Assembly: GCA_944386135.1 (NCBI GenBank)
Contig: CALWZW010000009.1
Span: 1 to 54,209, forward strand
Length of the DNA: 54,209 nucleotides
Origin: an uncultured Clostridia bacterium
Lineage (GTDB): Bacteria; Bacillota; Clostridia; TANB77; CAG-508
Direction of reading: 5' to 3'
Part shown: positions 15,463 to 25,488 of the stretch, piece by piece
How the letters are laid out: every line of letters starts with the position of its first letter
Numbering within the stretch: the first letter of the stretch is position 1
The notes under the pieces: model-generated
Database searches by the model: none
Told to the model about the DNA's origin: nothing
The model's input: only the letters and a program-made list of their open reading frames with translations
Made by a program: the position numbers and the translations under genes

Positions 15463-16828
15463 TTATCTTAACTTTTTTTCAATTAAATCTGCTAATTCTT
15501 TAGCTTTTTTTAATATATATTCTTTATCTTCTCCTTCTATCATAACTCTTATCAAGCTTTCTGTTCCTGAAGGTCTAATAAGTACTCTTCCATTATTTTC
15601 AAATTCTTTTTCAAGTTTAGAAATTGCTTCATTTATGTCTTTATCCTCTTTATATGTCATTTTCTTTTCGCTATTTACTTTTGCATTTATTAACACTTGT
15701 GGATATATATTTATTATTTTTCTTGCCTCAGATGGTTTCTTTTTGCTTTTAAGCAATATCATAATTAGCATAAGTGATGTTAATATTCCGGTCTCCTGTT
15801 GGGTTGTAGTCTAAAAGTATTACGTGTCCTGACTGTTCTCCTCCGAGATTATATCCATTTTTTAACATTTCCTCTAAGACATATCTATCTCCGACTTTTG
15901 TTTGTTTTAAAGTTATATTATTTTCTTTAGAAAATTTATTTAATCCTAAATTACTCATAACTGTTGCAACTAAAGTATCTTTGTTTAATTTGTCTTGTGA
16001 CTTTAAATAGTTAGATATTATTGCAAGAATTATATCTCCATCCATTATATTCCCATTCTCATCAACTGCAAGACATCTGTCTCCGTCTCCGTCATAGGCA
16101 ATTCCTAAGCTAAGTTTATTTTCTACAACAAATTTAGAAATTTTTTCTATATGTGTTGAGCCACAGTCTGCATTTATATTTATTCCGTCTGGTGCATTGC
16201 TGATAATTTTATGTTTTATGCCAAGCTTTGTAAATATTTTTTCTGCGACCTTATATGTTGCTCCATTTGCTGTATCTATACCAATTACAAAGTCTTCTTT
16301 TATATTTTCTTTTATTTCTTTTGAAAAATTCTCTATAAAAAAGTTTATATATTTTTGAGTAAGACTTTCTTGATATTCATCTGTTCCTATCTTATCACCT
16401 ATTGCTCTAAGCTCATTTATCTTGCCCGAGTCCATTACTTCTTCTATTTCTTCTTCTATAGAGTCTTCAATCTTCATTCCTTTATTGCTGAAGAATTTTA
16501 TTCCATTATGTTCATATGAATTATGTGATGCAGAAATCACTACACTTGCATCTGCATTTAGTTCTCTTGTAAGGTATGCGACTGCTGGTGTAGGAATAAC
16601 TCCTAGATGTATCACATTTGCTCCATAGCTCAAAAATCCCGCCGTCATAGCACTTTCTATTAAGCTCCCAGATAATCTAGTATCTTTTCCTATTAATATA
16701 AGTGGAGCATGGTTTGTATGTTTGCTTAAAACATATGCTCCTGCTTTTGCAACTTTGTAAACAAGTTCTGGAGTAAGCTCCGTATTTGCAATTCTTCTAA
16801 TTCCATCTGTTCCAAAATATTTTCTCAT
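15463..16828 (-). CDS. glmM: Phosphoglucosamine mutase, needs +1 shift at CGG
   Basis: GlmM converts glucosamine-6-phosphate to glucosamine-1-phosphate for UDP-GlcNAc and peptidoglycan. It is normally essential. Frame 0 from ATG 16828 contains the phosphoserine loop (Ser101 in VVISASHNS), the metal loop YDGDGDR (Asp246, 248, 250) and GGEQSGHVILLDYNPTGD. At codon 347 it meets CGG (15790-15788), 13 codons before a stop. Skipping the C of CGGA gives TGD-Gly-ILTSLMLIMILLKSK, the normal GlmM continuation, then IYPQVLINAKV and the phosphate-binding RPSGTESLIR. The shifted product has 454 residues, full family length. The codon before CGG is GAC, which cannot re-pair at ACC, so tRNA slippage is unlikely. 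Confidence 0.95.
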
Positions 16829-16874
16829 TATATATCTCCTATAGTTACATCATATTTATGTTTTATTATATTTA

Positions 16875-17870
16875 TTACTTGTTTTTTACAAAATTCCATG
16901 AGTCTCTGCACATTTCTTCTATTCCTCTTTTAGCTTCCCAGCCAAGCTCTTTTTTAGCTTTTGTAGGGTCTGCATAATACATTGCTAAATCTCCTGGACG
17001 TCTTGGTGCTATTTTATAGTTTACTTTAACATTGTTTACTCTTTCAAATGTATTAACTATGTCTAATACACTATATCCGCATCCTGTTCCTAGATTATGA
17101 ATATATACTCCTGGTTTAGTTAATTTTTCTAACGCTTTTACGTGCCCAATTGCTAAGTCTACAACGTGTATATAGTCTCTTACTCCTGTTCCGTCTTTTG
17201 TATCATAGTCATTTCCAAATACACTTAATTCTTTAAGTTCTCCCGCTGCAACTTTTTGTATATATGGCATAAGATTATTTGGAATTCCATTTGGATTTTC
17301 TCCAATTAATCCACTTTCATGTGCACCTATCGGATTGAAATATCTGAGTATTGATATTGTCCATTCTTTATCTGAAGCGTATAAGTTCTCTAGCATTTCT
17401 TCTATAACTGCTTTTGTTGCTCCATAAGGACTTGATGCTTTTCCTCTTCCCATTTCTTCAACATATTTTGGAGTTCCTGGATCTCCATATACAGTTGCTG
17501 ATGAACTAAATACTATTTTTTTACATCCGAATTTTTTCATTGCTTCTAATAGTTTTATTGTTCCATATACATTATTATCATAATATTCTAATGGAATTTC
17601 TACTGATTCTCCTACACCTTTTAATCCAGCAAAGTGTATAACTGATTCTATTTTATTTTCATTAAATATTTTTTCTAATGCTTTTTCATCTCTTATGTCT
17701 GCTTCGTAGAATTTGCATTTTTTTCCTGTTATTTTTTCGATTTTTTCTAGTACATCTTTTGAGCTATTGCATAGATTGTCTATTATTATTACTTCTTTAT
17801 TTTCATTTAATAGTTCAACTACGGTGTGACTTCCTATGTATCCTGTTCCACCTGTTACAAGTATTGACAT
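16875..17870 (-). CDS. galE: UDP-glucose 4-epimerase
   Basis: This 331-residue extended SDR protein starts with the NAD-binding TGGTGYIGSHTVVELL. It has the Ser-Tyr-Lys site (FSSSATVYG and SPYGATKAVIEEML) and the GalE-typical RYFNPIGAHESGLIGE, LMPYIQKVAAGE and GTGCGYSVLDIV. It interconverts UDP-glucose and UDP-galactose, supplying galactose residues to the polysaccharides made by the locus on the right. It lies 47 bases before glmM in the same direction and is probably cotranscribed with it. Confidence 0.96.
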   Translation of the reverse strand: MSILVTGGTGYIGSHTVVELLNENKEVIIIDNLCNSSKDVLEKIEKITGKKCKFYEADIRDEKALEKIFNENKIESVIHFAGLKGVGESVEIPLEYYDNNVYGTIKLLEAMKKFGCKKIVFSSSATVYGDPGTPKYVEEMGRGKASSPYGATKAVIEEMLENLYASDKEWTISILRYFNPIGAHESGLIGENPNGIPNNLMPYIQKVAAGELKELSVFGNDYDTKDGTGVRDYIHVVDLAIGHVKALEKLTKPGVYIHNLGTGCGYSVLDIVNTFERVNNVKVNYKIAPRRPGDLAMYYADPTKAKKELGWEAKRGIEEMCRDSWNFVKNK

Positions 17871-17902
17871 ATTTTTTCTCCTTTTCTTTTATAAATTAAA
17901 TT

Positions 17903-17926
17903 AGGCGTCTCTTATTTAAGACGCCT
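17903..17926 (-). terminator. Hairpin between carD and galE
   Basis: AGGCGT (17903-17908) pairs with ACGCCT (17921-17926), and the stem is extended by CTTA/TAAG with a two-base bulge. The minus strand continues AATTTAATTTAT, a weak T-tract. It is probably the carD terminator, perhaps leaky. Confidence 0.6.
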
Positions 17927-17939
17927 TATTGCTTGAGAA

Positions 17940-18509
17940 TTAACCCACTACTGAGCTGTCTTCCTCATTAAATGGGATAAATTTATTTACAACTGTATTA
18001 TCTCCGATATTGTCTACTCTGAATGTTTGATATGATTTAGAGATTTTATCATCTACTAAACCTTCAACTACATCTTGAGAAGAATGTTCTGCTAAAGCAA
18101 GTTCACTGACTAATATTTGTTTTGCATTAGTAAGCATTTTCTTTTCTCCTGTAGATAATCCTTTTTCTTTTTGCTTAAAGCTTAAGTTTCTTACAACATC
18201 TGCTACTTCATATATGTTACCTGTTTTCATCTTATCCATGTTTTCTCTATATCTTTTATTCCAGTTCATTTCTGTTTGTGTTTCGTCTTCTGATAAAACA
18301 TCGAATACTTTTTCAGCTTGTTCTTTGTCTATTACACCTCTTATCCCAACTTTTTCTGCTTGAGCTGTTGGTATCATTACTTTTACCTCTCCTGGCATTT
18401 TTATTATATAATATGCCTGTTTTTGTCCTAAAATATCTTTTTCCTCAATAGCATCGATTGTTCCTGCACCGTGCATTGGATAAACTATGTAATCTCCTAC
18501 GTTGAACAT
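17940..18509 (-). CDS. CarD/CdnL-family transcription regulator
   Basis: This 189-residue protein has an N-terminal RNA-polymerase-interacting Tudor-like domain (MFNVGDYIVYPMHGAGTIDA, then YYIIKMPGEVKVMIP) and a helical C-terminal domain (NIYEVADVVRNLSFKQKEKG, then KKMLTNAKQILVSELALAEH). CarD/CdnL binds the beta subunit and stabilises open promoter complexes at ribosomal and other promoters. I start at 18509, since a consensus promoter occupies 18553-18581 and rules out the longer frame. AGAGGAAG precedes the ATG. Confidence 0.94.
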   Translation of the reverse strand: MFNVGDYIVYPMHGAGTIDAIEEKDILGQKQAYYIIKMPGEVKVMIPTAQAEKVGIRGVIDKEQAEKVFDVLSEDETQTEMNWNKRYRENMDKMKTGNIYEVADVVRNLSFKQKEKGLSTGEKKMLTNAKQILVSELALAEHSSQDVVEGLVDDKISKSYQTFRVDNIGDNTVVNKFIPFNEEDSSVVG

Positions 18510-18552
18510 AAACACACTTCCTCTCAATTTGTCTAATTTTTCCGACACATTT

Positions 18553-18581
18553 ATTATACTACAAATTTTGGAAAAAGTCAA
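18553..18581 (-). promoter_or_regulatory. carD promoter
   Basis: On the minus strand, TTGACT (18581-18576), a 17-base spacer and TATAAT (18558-18553) give a near-consensus promoter. It would drive carD and possibly galE-glmM. Confidence 0.88.
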
Positions 18582-18623
18582 AGGAATTACGTAAAATTAC
18601 TTTTTGACAAAGTAGATTGTTTT

Positions 18624-20402
18624 TTATTCTTTATTGTTTGTAAAATTTGCTCCATTTAGCGTAAATGCAAGGATTAGCGGGAATCCGAAAAATAGTATTA
18701 ATACATATCTTACTAGTACCATTGGGCCTAAAAGTACTGTTAGCCATAAGAAAAATATTATACTTAAGCTAATGACAATTTTCTTTCTTTTTTTGTAAAT
18801 ATTGTACCCTATACATATAAATAATCCCCATACCATTGCTCCTAGCGAAAATAGCATTGATATAACTGGTATTTTATTTATATCTGTATACCTTGATATA
18901 TTATAATATATATCTCTTAGCCATGGAATTTTGCTGTCCTCTTCTCCTGGTGGCTCACACATTGCTGCAAAATATGAGGTTTCTTCGCCATATAATTTAG
19001 GTGCTTTTTTGTTATACCCATCTATTATTGTATCTGGATACCAAAAGCCTAGTGTATTTTCTAAGAATGAATCTATATACATTCCTGGATTTTTTAATCC
19101 TATTTCAAACCATAGTTTAAAAAATCTAGAATATCCCATATTCCCTAAATATACTAAGTCTTTTATTTTGTCCGAACATTCTGGTAAATATTCTTTTAGT
19201 TGTTTATCTGTTGTATATTCATATATTGTGTCTAGTTCTTCTTTAGTTAGGCTTTCATAGTTATAGTTATATACTCTTGCAATTTGTTGAAGTGGTACTG
19301 AAAATGCTTCTGAATTATATGTTCTACTTACTTGTAATACATTATATATTATTTGTATGTATATTAAATATAATATGATTAAGCTCACTATTGATATTAA
19401 TATCTTTTTATTCTTCATTGCAATTGCAAATATTATTAGAAATGGTATATATGCATATATTGCATTATTTCTAAATATTATTGCTAGAAACATTACCATA
19501 ACAAATTTTATTTGTTTTGATTTTGAATTTATAAATTCCTCTTTATTCAAAAGTGCCTCTATCGCCATGATTATACTCACAATTGCTAAGGCTGAGAATA
19601 TGGCGTCTTTTGTTGAGCACATTGCATACATTACCACTACTGGAAATAATGCATAATATAATACTGATATTATCCTTATCATTTTAGAGATATTATACTT
19701 TTCTAAGAATGATATGCAATATGTAAAGCAGCCCGCAATTAATAGCATTTGAAAAAACAGATATAAAGCTATTGCAATATTAAATGAATATGTCGCATTT
19801 GCTATATGCGTTATAATAAACCCTAATATAAATACATGTATTGGTGGATGCCATGTTGTAATTCTTTCTTCTAGGTATTGCAAAAATTCATCATATGCAT
19901 CATAGCAAAAATATCCTGGATACGCCGCTAGAAATACTGGTATCCAGCAAACTACTATTATTAAAAATGCAATAAGTTGTTTTTTGTTAGCATTTAATTT
20001 ACTTATTTTTTCTTTGTTTTTTCTTTTTTCAAATTTTTCTATTAGTTTGTATAATTGCACTATTAATGCATCTATCACAAATGATATAAATATTATTGCT
20101 AAGTATACTTGTATATTTCCATATTCTACTGTACTATTTGTATCTATGCTATTACCTATCACTAAAAATGTAGAAAACATTATTCCTAAAAAGCATGCAC
20201 TTTTAATCTTTTCTATATTTTCTCTTATAAATGTCTTTTTCAGCAAATATATAAAGCTTACAAATACAATTAGTGATACAATGCTATTTGTGTATGTTAT
20301 TTCTTCCTCAAAATTTATAACATATTTTAAAAAATATGTTGCTAAGAATGAAATAATCACAATGCTTAAATTTAAAATTATATCTTTATTTATTTTTTTC
20401 AT
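18624..20402 (-). CDS. Polytopic membrane protein, DUF6020 / GT-C glycosyltransferase-like
   Basis: This 592-residue protein has about a dozen hydrophobic segments. The first periplasmic loop after the conserved helix reads AAYPGYFCYDAYDEFLQYLE, then ERITTWHPPIHVFILG, the pattern of DUF6020 proteins. They resemble GT-C enzymes that use lipid-linked sugars, with the acidic loop as presumed catalytic site. A long extracytoplasmic segment lies at about 370-490. It overlaps the 3' end of the family 2 glycosyltransferase gene by four bases. That partner probably makes the polyprenyl-phosphate sugar it uses. The exact reaction is unknown. Confidence 0.8.
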   Translation of the reverse strand: MKKINKDIILNLSIVIISFLATYFLKYVINFEEEITYTNSIVSLIVFVSFIYLLKKTFIRENIEKIKSACFLGIMFSTFLVIGNSIDTNSTVEYGNIQVYLAIIFISFVIDALIVQLYKLIEKFEKRKNKEKISKLNANKKQLIAFLIIVVCWIPVFLAAYPGYFCYDAYDEFLQYLEERITTWHPPIHVFILGFIITHIANATYSFNIAIALYLFFQMLLIAGCFTYCISFLEKYNISKMIRIISVLYYALFPVVVMYAMCSTKDAIFSALAIVSIIMAIEALLNKEEFINSKSKQIKFVMVMFLAIIFRNNAIYAYIPFLIIFAIAMKNKKILISIVSLIILYLIYIQIIYNVLQVSRTYNSEAFSVPLQQIARVYNYNYESLTKEELDTIYEYTTDKQLKEYLPECSDKIKDLVYLGNMGYSRFFKLWFEIGLKNPGMYIDSFLENTLGFWYPDTIIDGYNKKAPKLYGEETSYFAAMCEPPGEEDSKIPWLRDIYYNISRYTDINKIPVISMLFSLGAMVWGLFICIGYNIYKKRKKIVISLSIIFFLWLTVLLGPMVLVRYVLILFFGFPLILAFTLNGANFTNNKE

Positions 20403-21362
20403 TTTTTATTCCTTTGTATTACTATATTTTTCTTTATTTCTTCGATTTCTTCATATCTTAATAATCTATTTTCAAAGCTCTCTCTATGTTGTTTTACGAT
20501 AGTGTCAAGTATTGTTCCACATTGTGCAACTATAATTCCGAGTGTTACGAGTCCTGTTGCAAGTACAGCTGATGGTAGTTTTGATATATACCTTACTTTA
20601 AAATATTCGGTAATTACTGGAATTCCAACAGCTATACCTGCTATAATCAAAACTGCTGCTATTATAAAGAAAAACCTTCTTGGCCTATAGTCTTTATACA
20701 TACTAAATATCTTCTTTAATACTTTTATTCCGTCTGATACTGTGTTTACTTTTGACCTACTTCCATTTTTTCTATCTCTGTATGTAATTGGAATTTCTTT
20801 TATTATAAAGAGTTTGTCTAAAGCATAAAGTGTTATTTCTGTTTCTATTTCAAATCCTTTACTTAAAATTGGCATATTTTTTACAAATCTTTTATTGAAT
20901 GCTCTATATCCTGTCATTATGTCTTTTAATTTACTTCTAAATAATCTATTAATTGTTCTTTTTACTAAGTTGTTACCAAAGTCATGGAATATTCTCTTGT
21001 TTTCTTTTTTATATGTACCATTTGAAAGTCTGTCTCCTGTTGTCATGTCGGCCTTTCCGCTCGATTATTGGTCTTATCAATTCATGAACCGCTTCTGCTG
21101 GATATGTGTCGTCTCCGTCAACCATAACATATATGTCCGCTTCCACTTCTCTAAACATTCTTCTTACAACATTACCTTTGCCTTGATTGTATTCGTGTCT
21201 GACAATTGCTCCTGCACTTTCGGCTATTATTGCTGTGTTATCTTTTGAATTATTATCATAAACATATATATCTGCTTCTGGCAATTCTTTTTTAAAATCT
21301 TTTACTACTTTTTCTATTGATTGTTCTTCGTTATAGCATGGTATTAATACTGCAATTTTCAT
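20399..21362 (-). CDS. Polyprenyl-phosphate glycosyltransferase (GT2, DPM-like), needs +1 shift at CGG
   Basis: Frame 0 gives the GT2 nucleotide-binding half: MKIAVLIPCYNEEQSIEKVV, then DNNSKDNT, then the DxD at Asp82-Asp84 (VMVDGDDTYPAE). At codon 102 it reads GAG CGG (21059-21057) and would stop 16 codons later. Skipping the C of CGGA gives IIE-Gly-KADMTTGDRLSN, the family motif GKADMVxGDR. It then continues through FHDFGNNLVKRTINRLF and DIMTGYRAF to two C-terminal membrane helices. The shifted product is a normal 320 residues. It likely attaches a sugar to polyprenyl phosphate for the adjacent GT-C-like protein. Confidence 0.93.
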
Positions 21363-21449
21363 CCATTTTCTCCTATTTTTATTTTTATGTTTAGATTATA
21401 TAATAGTTAAAATAAATTATCAAGTAATTTTTATTAGTAATCTAGAAAT

Positions 21450-21478
21450 TTGCATATTTCGACATTTCGTGGTACAAT
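21450..21478 (+). promoter_or_regulatory. udk promoter
   Basis: TTGCAT (21450-21455), 17 bases and TACAAT (21473-21478), followed after about 20 bases by AGGAG and the udk ATG. Confidence 0.75.
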
Positions 21479-21507
21479 AGGATATATTATATTTATAGGA
21501 GAAATTT

Positions 21508-22128
21508 ATGAATGATCCAATAGTTATAGGTATTGCTGGTGGTACTGCTTCTGGAAAAAGTACTTTGGCAAAAAATATTGAAAGAGAATTTAAAAACGAA
21601 ATCACTATGCTTTCTCATGATTATTATTATAAAAGTCATAGCGATTTAACTTTTGAAGAAAGAAAGCTATTAAATTATGATCACCCTGATTCATTCGATA
21701 CAGAGATGCTCACTCAGCATATTAAACTTCTTAAACAGGGCAAAATTATAGAAAGACCTAATTACTCCTTTGTAACATATTTAAGAGAAGATGAAACGAC
21801 AACTGTTCTTCCTAATAAAGTCATAATTGTCGATGGGATTTTAATCTTTGAAAATAAAGAGCTCCGTGATAGTATGGATATTAAAATATTTGTTGATGCA
21901 GATGCTGATATACGATTTATTAGGAGACTTCAACGTGATATCTATGAAAGAGGACGTACCATTGAATCAGTTATATCTCAGTATTTGTCAACTGTAAAGC
22001 CTATGCATGAGCAGTTTGTTGAACCTACAAAAAAATATGCAGATATAATTGTTCCAAGAGGCGGTCAAAATAAAATTGCTTTAAAAATGATAATGGAAAG
22101 AATAAAAAGTATATTAAATGAAAAATAA
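21508..22128 (+). CDS. udk: Uridine kinase
   Basis: The 206-residue protein has Walker A GGTASGKST (residues 11-19), the substrate segment LSHDYYYKSHSDLTFEERK, NYDHPDSFD, RPNYSFVTY and the lid with RRLQRDIYERGR. It phosphorylates uridine and cytidine in pyrimidine salvage. It is the only plus-strand host gene between the prophage and the right end. It has its own promoter and a terminator and diverges from the GT2 gene. Confidence 0.96.
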   Translation: MNDPIVIGIAGGTASGKSTLAKNIEREFKNEITMLSHDYYYKSHSDLTFEERKLLNYDHPDSFDTEMLTQHIKLLKQGKIIERPNYSFVTYLREDETTTVLPNKVIIVDGILIFENKELRDSMDIKIFVDADADIRFIRRLQRDIYERGRTIESVISQYLSTVKPMHEQFVEPTKKYADIIVPRGGQNKIALKMIMERIKSILNEK

Positions 22129-22129
22129 A

Positions 22130-22148
22130 CCTGGATAATATATCCAGG
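22130..22148. terminator. Bidirectional terminator between udk and the GtrII-like gene
   Basis: CCTGGATA (22130-22137) pairs perfectly with TATCCAGG (22141-22148) around a three-base loop. T-rich flanks follow on both strands. Confidence 0.85.
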
Positions 22149-22154
22149 CTATTT

Positions 22155-23753
22155 TTACTCTCTTCCTATTGGATGGTCTGATAATTTTACTACCACAATA
22201 TCGTTAATTACTTTTACAGATTCTTGTTCTGGGAATATCTCCATTTCTTCAAATTCTTCTGAATTAACTATTTCAAGGTATTCTCTATCTGTACAGAATT
22301 CTATTTCAATTCCCATATATTTTTCTAAGAAATTTTTAATTGTAACTTTTCCGCTAGCATAATTTTCCCAAAATTCTCCGTAGTCCGTTATATATCCAAC
22401 TGCCATTTCATATATTTTAGATTTTCTTGGATAGTTATTCTGTTCTATTGTTCCTGCAAAACATATCTTCATTCCTTTTTGGTATTCTTCATTTGTTTCT
22501 ATTCTATCTACAATTCTAATCATTGTCGAATATGCTTGGTTAAGTGTATATTCTCTTGCTATATATGTGCATTGGTCAGATAATGCATATGTAATAATTA
22601 TGATTAAAAGTATTGCTGTTGCTCCCCAATTTACTATGGTTTCTCTCCATGTGTCTCCATCTAAAGTCTCTAAAATCGCTATTAGTAATATAAATGGTAA
22701 ATAGAGTGATGCGCCCATTAGTAAATTTACTGTTCTTTCTTGTGCAATAAGTTCTATTGTATTTATTGCAATTGGCATTATTGCAATAAATGCAATTATC
22801 ATTATTATCTTTACTGGACTTTTATATGTTTTGTTTTTTATCATTGATATGACTATGGCTGCTGCTAATATTATGAAAAATATTAAATTTGCATATTCTC
22901 TTTTCCAATATGAATTTTTTAGTATATTATCTTCAAAGAAAAATTGGTAAAATGTTGTGTATGTTTGCTTTATTGCTTCTGGTATTGTTTTAAATATTGA
23001 AAGCCCAATTTCATTTGCTCCACTATATGTTGAGAGCTTTACATGTGTGAGATATAGTACTAGTTGTGTTAAAATGTAATATATAATAGCTCCTAAAATA
23101 ACCATTCCTATGCTTTTCAATATATCTATCCAAATTGTTTTTATACTTTCTTCATTTTTTAGAAGCTTTAATATAGGAATAATCACACACAACGTCACTG
23201 TAACTCCTATATATGACTGATATAAACCTAGGCTTAATGCTACAAAACAGCTTGCTATTATAAAGCAATTTGCGTTTCTTTTTTTGTATATAAAATATAC
23301 TGATAAGACAGATAAAAGCATTGCTATTGCATAAGAATCTGAACAGTAAGGATATGTTACTATTATTGCAAATGTAGGTGCTGTTACAAGTATTGCAGAT
23401 GTTAAAACAATCCATATTGGTTTCTTAATATTTAGTAGTTCTACTAATACTATTGAGGTTGCTCCCATTATTATAATTGTAATAAAGCTACTTGCAACTG
23501 TTGAAACAGCACTCCCTCTTAATAGATTCATTATAATTAATCCCCATCTTCCTAGAGATATTTCCCATTCACTCACTCCATGGTAATTTCCGGCATATAA
23601 AGTATCTGGGTTATGTATGTCGTTTGCATATACTTGAAAATATACTATTGTAGCCATTATGACAGTCGCAAAAAAAGCAATTTTTCTGTTAAAAGTAAAT
23701 TTACTTGTTATTTTCTTTAAGAAATCATTTGGTGATATTTTCTTTGTTTCCAT
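22155..23753 (-). CDS. GtrII-like membrane glucosyltransferase
   Basis: This 532-residue polytopic membrane protein has an early extracytoplasmic loop reading PDTLYAGNYHGVSEWEISLG, then RWGLIIMNLLRG, the D...GRW signature of the GtrII family that glucosylates O-antigen or similar glycans using lipid-linked glucose. About ten membrane helices follow, then a soluble C-terminal tail (VKINDIVVVKLSDHPIGRE). It opens the surface-glycan region on the right. Substrate specificity cannot be told. Confidence 0.75.
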   Translation of the reverse strand: METKKISPNDFLKKITSKFTFNRKIAFFATVIMATIVYFQVYANDIHNPDTLYAGNYHGVSEWEISLGRWGLIIMNLLRGSAVSTVASSFITIIIMGATSIVLVELLNIKKPIWIVLTSAILVTAPTFAIIVTYPYCSDSYAIAMLLSVLSVYFIYKKRNANCFIIASCFVALSLGLYQSYIGVTVTLCVIIPILKLLKNEESIKTIWIDILKSIGMVILGAIIYYILTQLVLYLTHVKLSTYSGANEIGLSIFKTIPEAIKQTYTTFYQFFFEDNILKNSYWKREYANLIFFIILAAAIVISMIKNKTYKSPVKIIMIIAFIAIMPIAINTIELIAQERTVNLLMGASLYLPFILLIAILETLDGDTWRETIVNWGATAILLIIIITYALSDQCTYIAREYTLNQAYSTMIRIVDRIETNEEYQKGMKICFAGTIEQNNYPRKSKIYEMAVGYITDYGEFWENYASGKVTIKNFLEKYMGIEIEFCTDREYLEIVNSEEFEEMEIFPEQESVKVINDIVVVKLSDHPIGRE

Positions 23754-23780
23754 TTTTTCTCCTTTTTAACAACTTTTTTC

Positions 23781-24887
23781 TTATAGTAATTCCTTTACAT
23801 ATGGTATTTTCTTTAATATCATTGTAATTATTGTACCTACAAATATTATGCAAACTATGCCTATTATACATGCTGGCATCGTTTTTATAAAAGGATTTAA
23901 AACTAATATTATTTGATTTAGCATGTAATATATTAAAACCGTTTCCATTAAATATATTCCAAAACTGCAGCTCCCCACTGTTAGTATCATTTTGCTTAAT
24001 AATTTAGGTAATTTCTTATCTTTAAAAATACTTTTAACAAGAATAAAAATGTACATTGCAATTATTATTTCTCCATATTCCAAATATGTTTGTACCATTT
24101 TGTCTCCTGTTTTTTGAATTTCTAATGTTGTTAAAATTCCCGCACAAATTATTGTTGCAATTATTAATATTGTAAATCCAATTTTCATTTTATTACTTAT
24201 CTTCTTTACATCTAGTATGTGTTCACAATAATATCCTATTATTGGGCAGATTATATTTATTTCTAATAAATATATAGTTAATCGGCTATTTAGACTTATA
24301 TCAAATAATTGATTAATTATTGGCATTATAAGCTTATATATAACATAAATTATAAATAAGTAATAATAGGTTTCTTTCTTCATATTTCTTACTAGGTTTC
24401 GTAAAAATGGCAACATTATTAGAAATGCTAAATAAAGATATAAAAACCAATATGATACTATCATTGGTGTTGAATAAATATTCTTAAAAAATAGAATTAT
24501 AAAATCTGTGCTAAATATTAATTTAGTTTGATTAAATTTGCACATAGCAAATATTAATACAAGAAAAGATGCAATTATTATGACCAATACGATTTTTAGT
24601 ATTCTTCTTTTGTATAAAGTTTTTATGCTTTCTTCTTTTCCTAATAGCAGTGCTCCTGATATCATGAAAAATATTGGTACAGCTGCTTTAGATATAACTG
24701 ATATTGCTAAAAATATTACATATAGTACTTCATTGGCAGTTTTTGCATATAGTTGAAATCCAGCAATTCCTGTATGATTAAATATTACGAAAAAAATCGC
24801 AATACATCTTAGTATTTCAATATGAATTTTTTTGTTTGAAGTTTTATTTTCTATAACTTCCAAATTATTCTCCCTTTTATCTTCCAT
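23781..24887 (-). CDS. Acyltransferase family 3 (OafA-like) membrane protein
   Basis: This 368-residue protein has ten hydrophobic segments. The start of the first helix carries IHIEILRCIAIFFVIFNHTG, the family's R/H active-site region, and FFMISGALLLGKEESIKTLY with the usual RR further on. Such proteins O-acylate (mostly O-acetylate) surface polysaccharides. ATG 24887 has GGAG six bases upstream and overlaps the rloB-like stop. The gene therefore appears to share a transcript with the RloA/RloB pair, although its function fits the glycan locus. Confidence 0.87.
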   Translation of the reverse strand: MEDKRENNLEVIENKTSNKKIHIEILRCIAIFFVIFNHTGIAGFQLYAKTANEVLYVIFLAISVISKAAVPIFFMISGALLLGKEESIKTLYKRRILKIVLVIIIASFLVLIFAMCKFNQTKLIFSTDFIILFFKNIYSTPMIVSYWFLYLYLAFLIMLPFLRNLVRNMKKETYYYLFIIYVIYKLIMPIINQLFDISLNSRLTIYLLEINIICPIIGYYCEHILDVKKISNKMKIGFTILIIATIICAGILTTLEIQKTGDKMVQTYLEYGEIIIAMYIFILVKSIFKDKKLPKLLSKMILTVGSCSFGIYLMETVLIYYMLNQIILVLNPFIKTMPACIIGIVCIIFVGTIITMILKKIPYVKELL

Positions 24888-25488
24888 CTTTTGCTCCATT
24901 TTTTGCTATTTCTCTTAATAGTTTTTCAAAAAAATTATGTATGTTCATTGAAGGATTATCATAATAATAAAATGGCTTTTTTCCTTTTATAATCTTTATT
25001 TTATCATCTTCAAGCTTAGCATTCATAATTTCATTGGCATTTTTTATTGCTCTTTCAATATCTTCTAAATTTATTTGATTTAAAATTTTTTTAATATTTT
25101 CATATTTTTTTATATTATCTGTATCTCCAAGTCCAAATTCTTTTCTTATTTCCGCTTGATAGTCATCATTATTAAGTATACTTTTTGAAAATTTCTTTTT
25201 GTGTAGTAATAACCATAAATCAAAATTTAAGCTTGTATATATTGGCTCTACTCCATTTGTTTTTACTTTGCATTCAAATTCTTTTGGTTTATTATCATAA
25301 TCAAATACAGCAATTTTAGGTATATTAGTAGATAATTTGCTTAATACTTTCAACTTTTTTACTTCTTCGAAATCAACTGTAGAATTTGAAAAATTTTCTT
25401 TTATAAGTTTTGCAAAATGCTCAAAATACATTTTTTCTTGTTGTCCATCATAATAGCATACATAACTTTTTCTAAATTTAGAGGGCAT
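24877..25488 (-). CDS. RloB-like protein (predicted TOPRIM-type effector)
   Basis: This 203-residue protein has the RloB pattern: RKSYVCYYDGQQEKMYFEHF at the start (normally G-E-x-x-E-x-YF), a strand IPKIAVFDYDN and the signature TSLNFDLWLLLHKKKFSKS. RloB is found with the ATPase RloA beside restriction loci and corresponds to an AbiL-type abortive-infection pair, the RloB half probably being the nuclease-like effector. The ATG directly follows the stop of the ATPase gene, so the two are coupled. Confidence 0.82.
   Translation of the reverse strand: MPSKFRKSYVCYYDGQQEKMYFEHFAKLIKENFSNSTVDFEEVKKLKVLSKLSTNIPKIAVFDYDNKPKEFECKVKTNGVEPIYTSLNFDLWLLLHKKKFSKSILNNDDYQAEIRKEFGLGDTDNIKKYENIKKILNQINLEDIERAIKNANEIMNAKLEDDKIKIIKGKKPFYYYDNPSMNIHNFFEKLLREIAKNGAKDGR

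Noticed and set aside
18510..18581. N-terminal extension of the CarD protein
   Set aside because: A consensus promoter occupies 18553-18581, so transcription starts inside the proposed extension.
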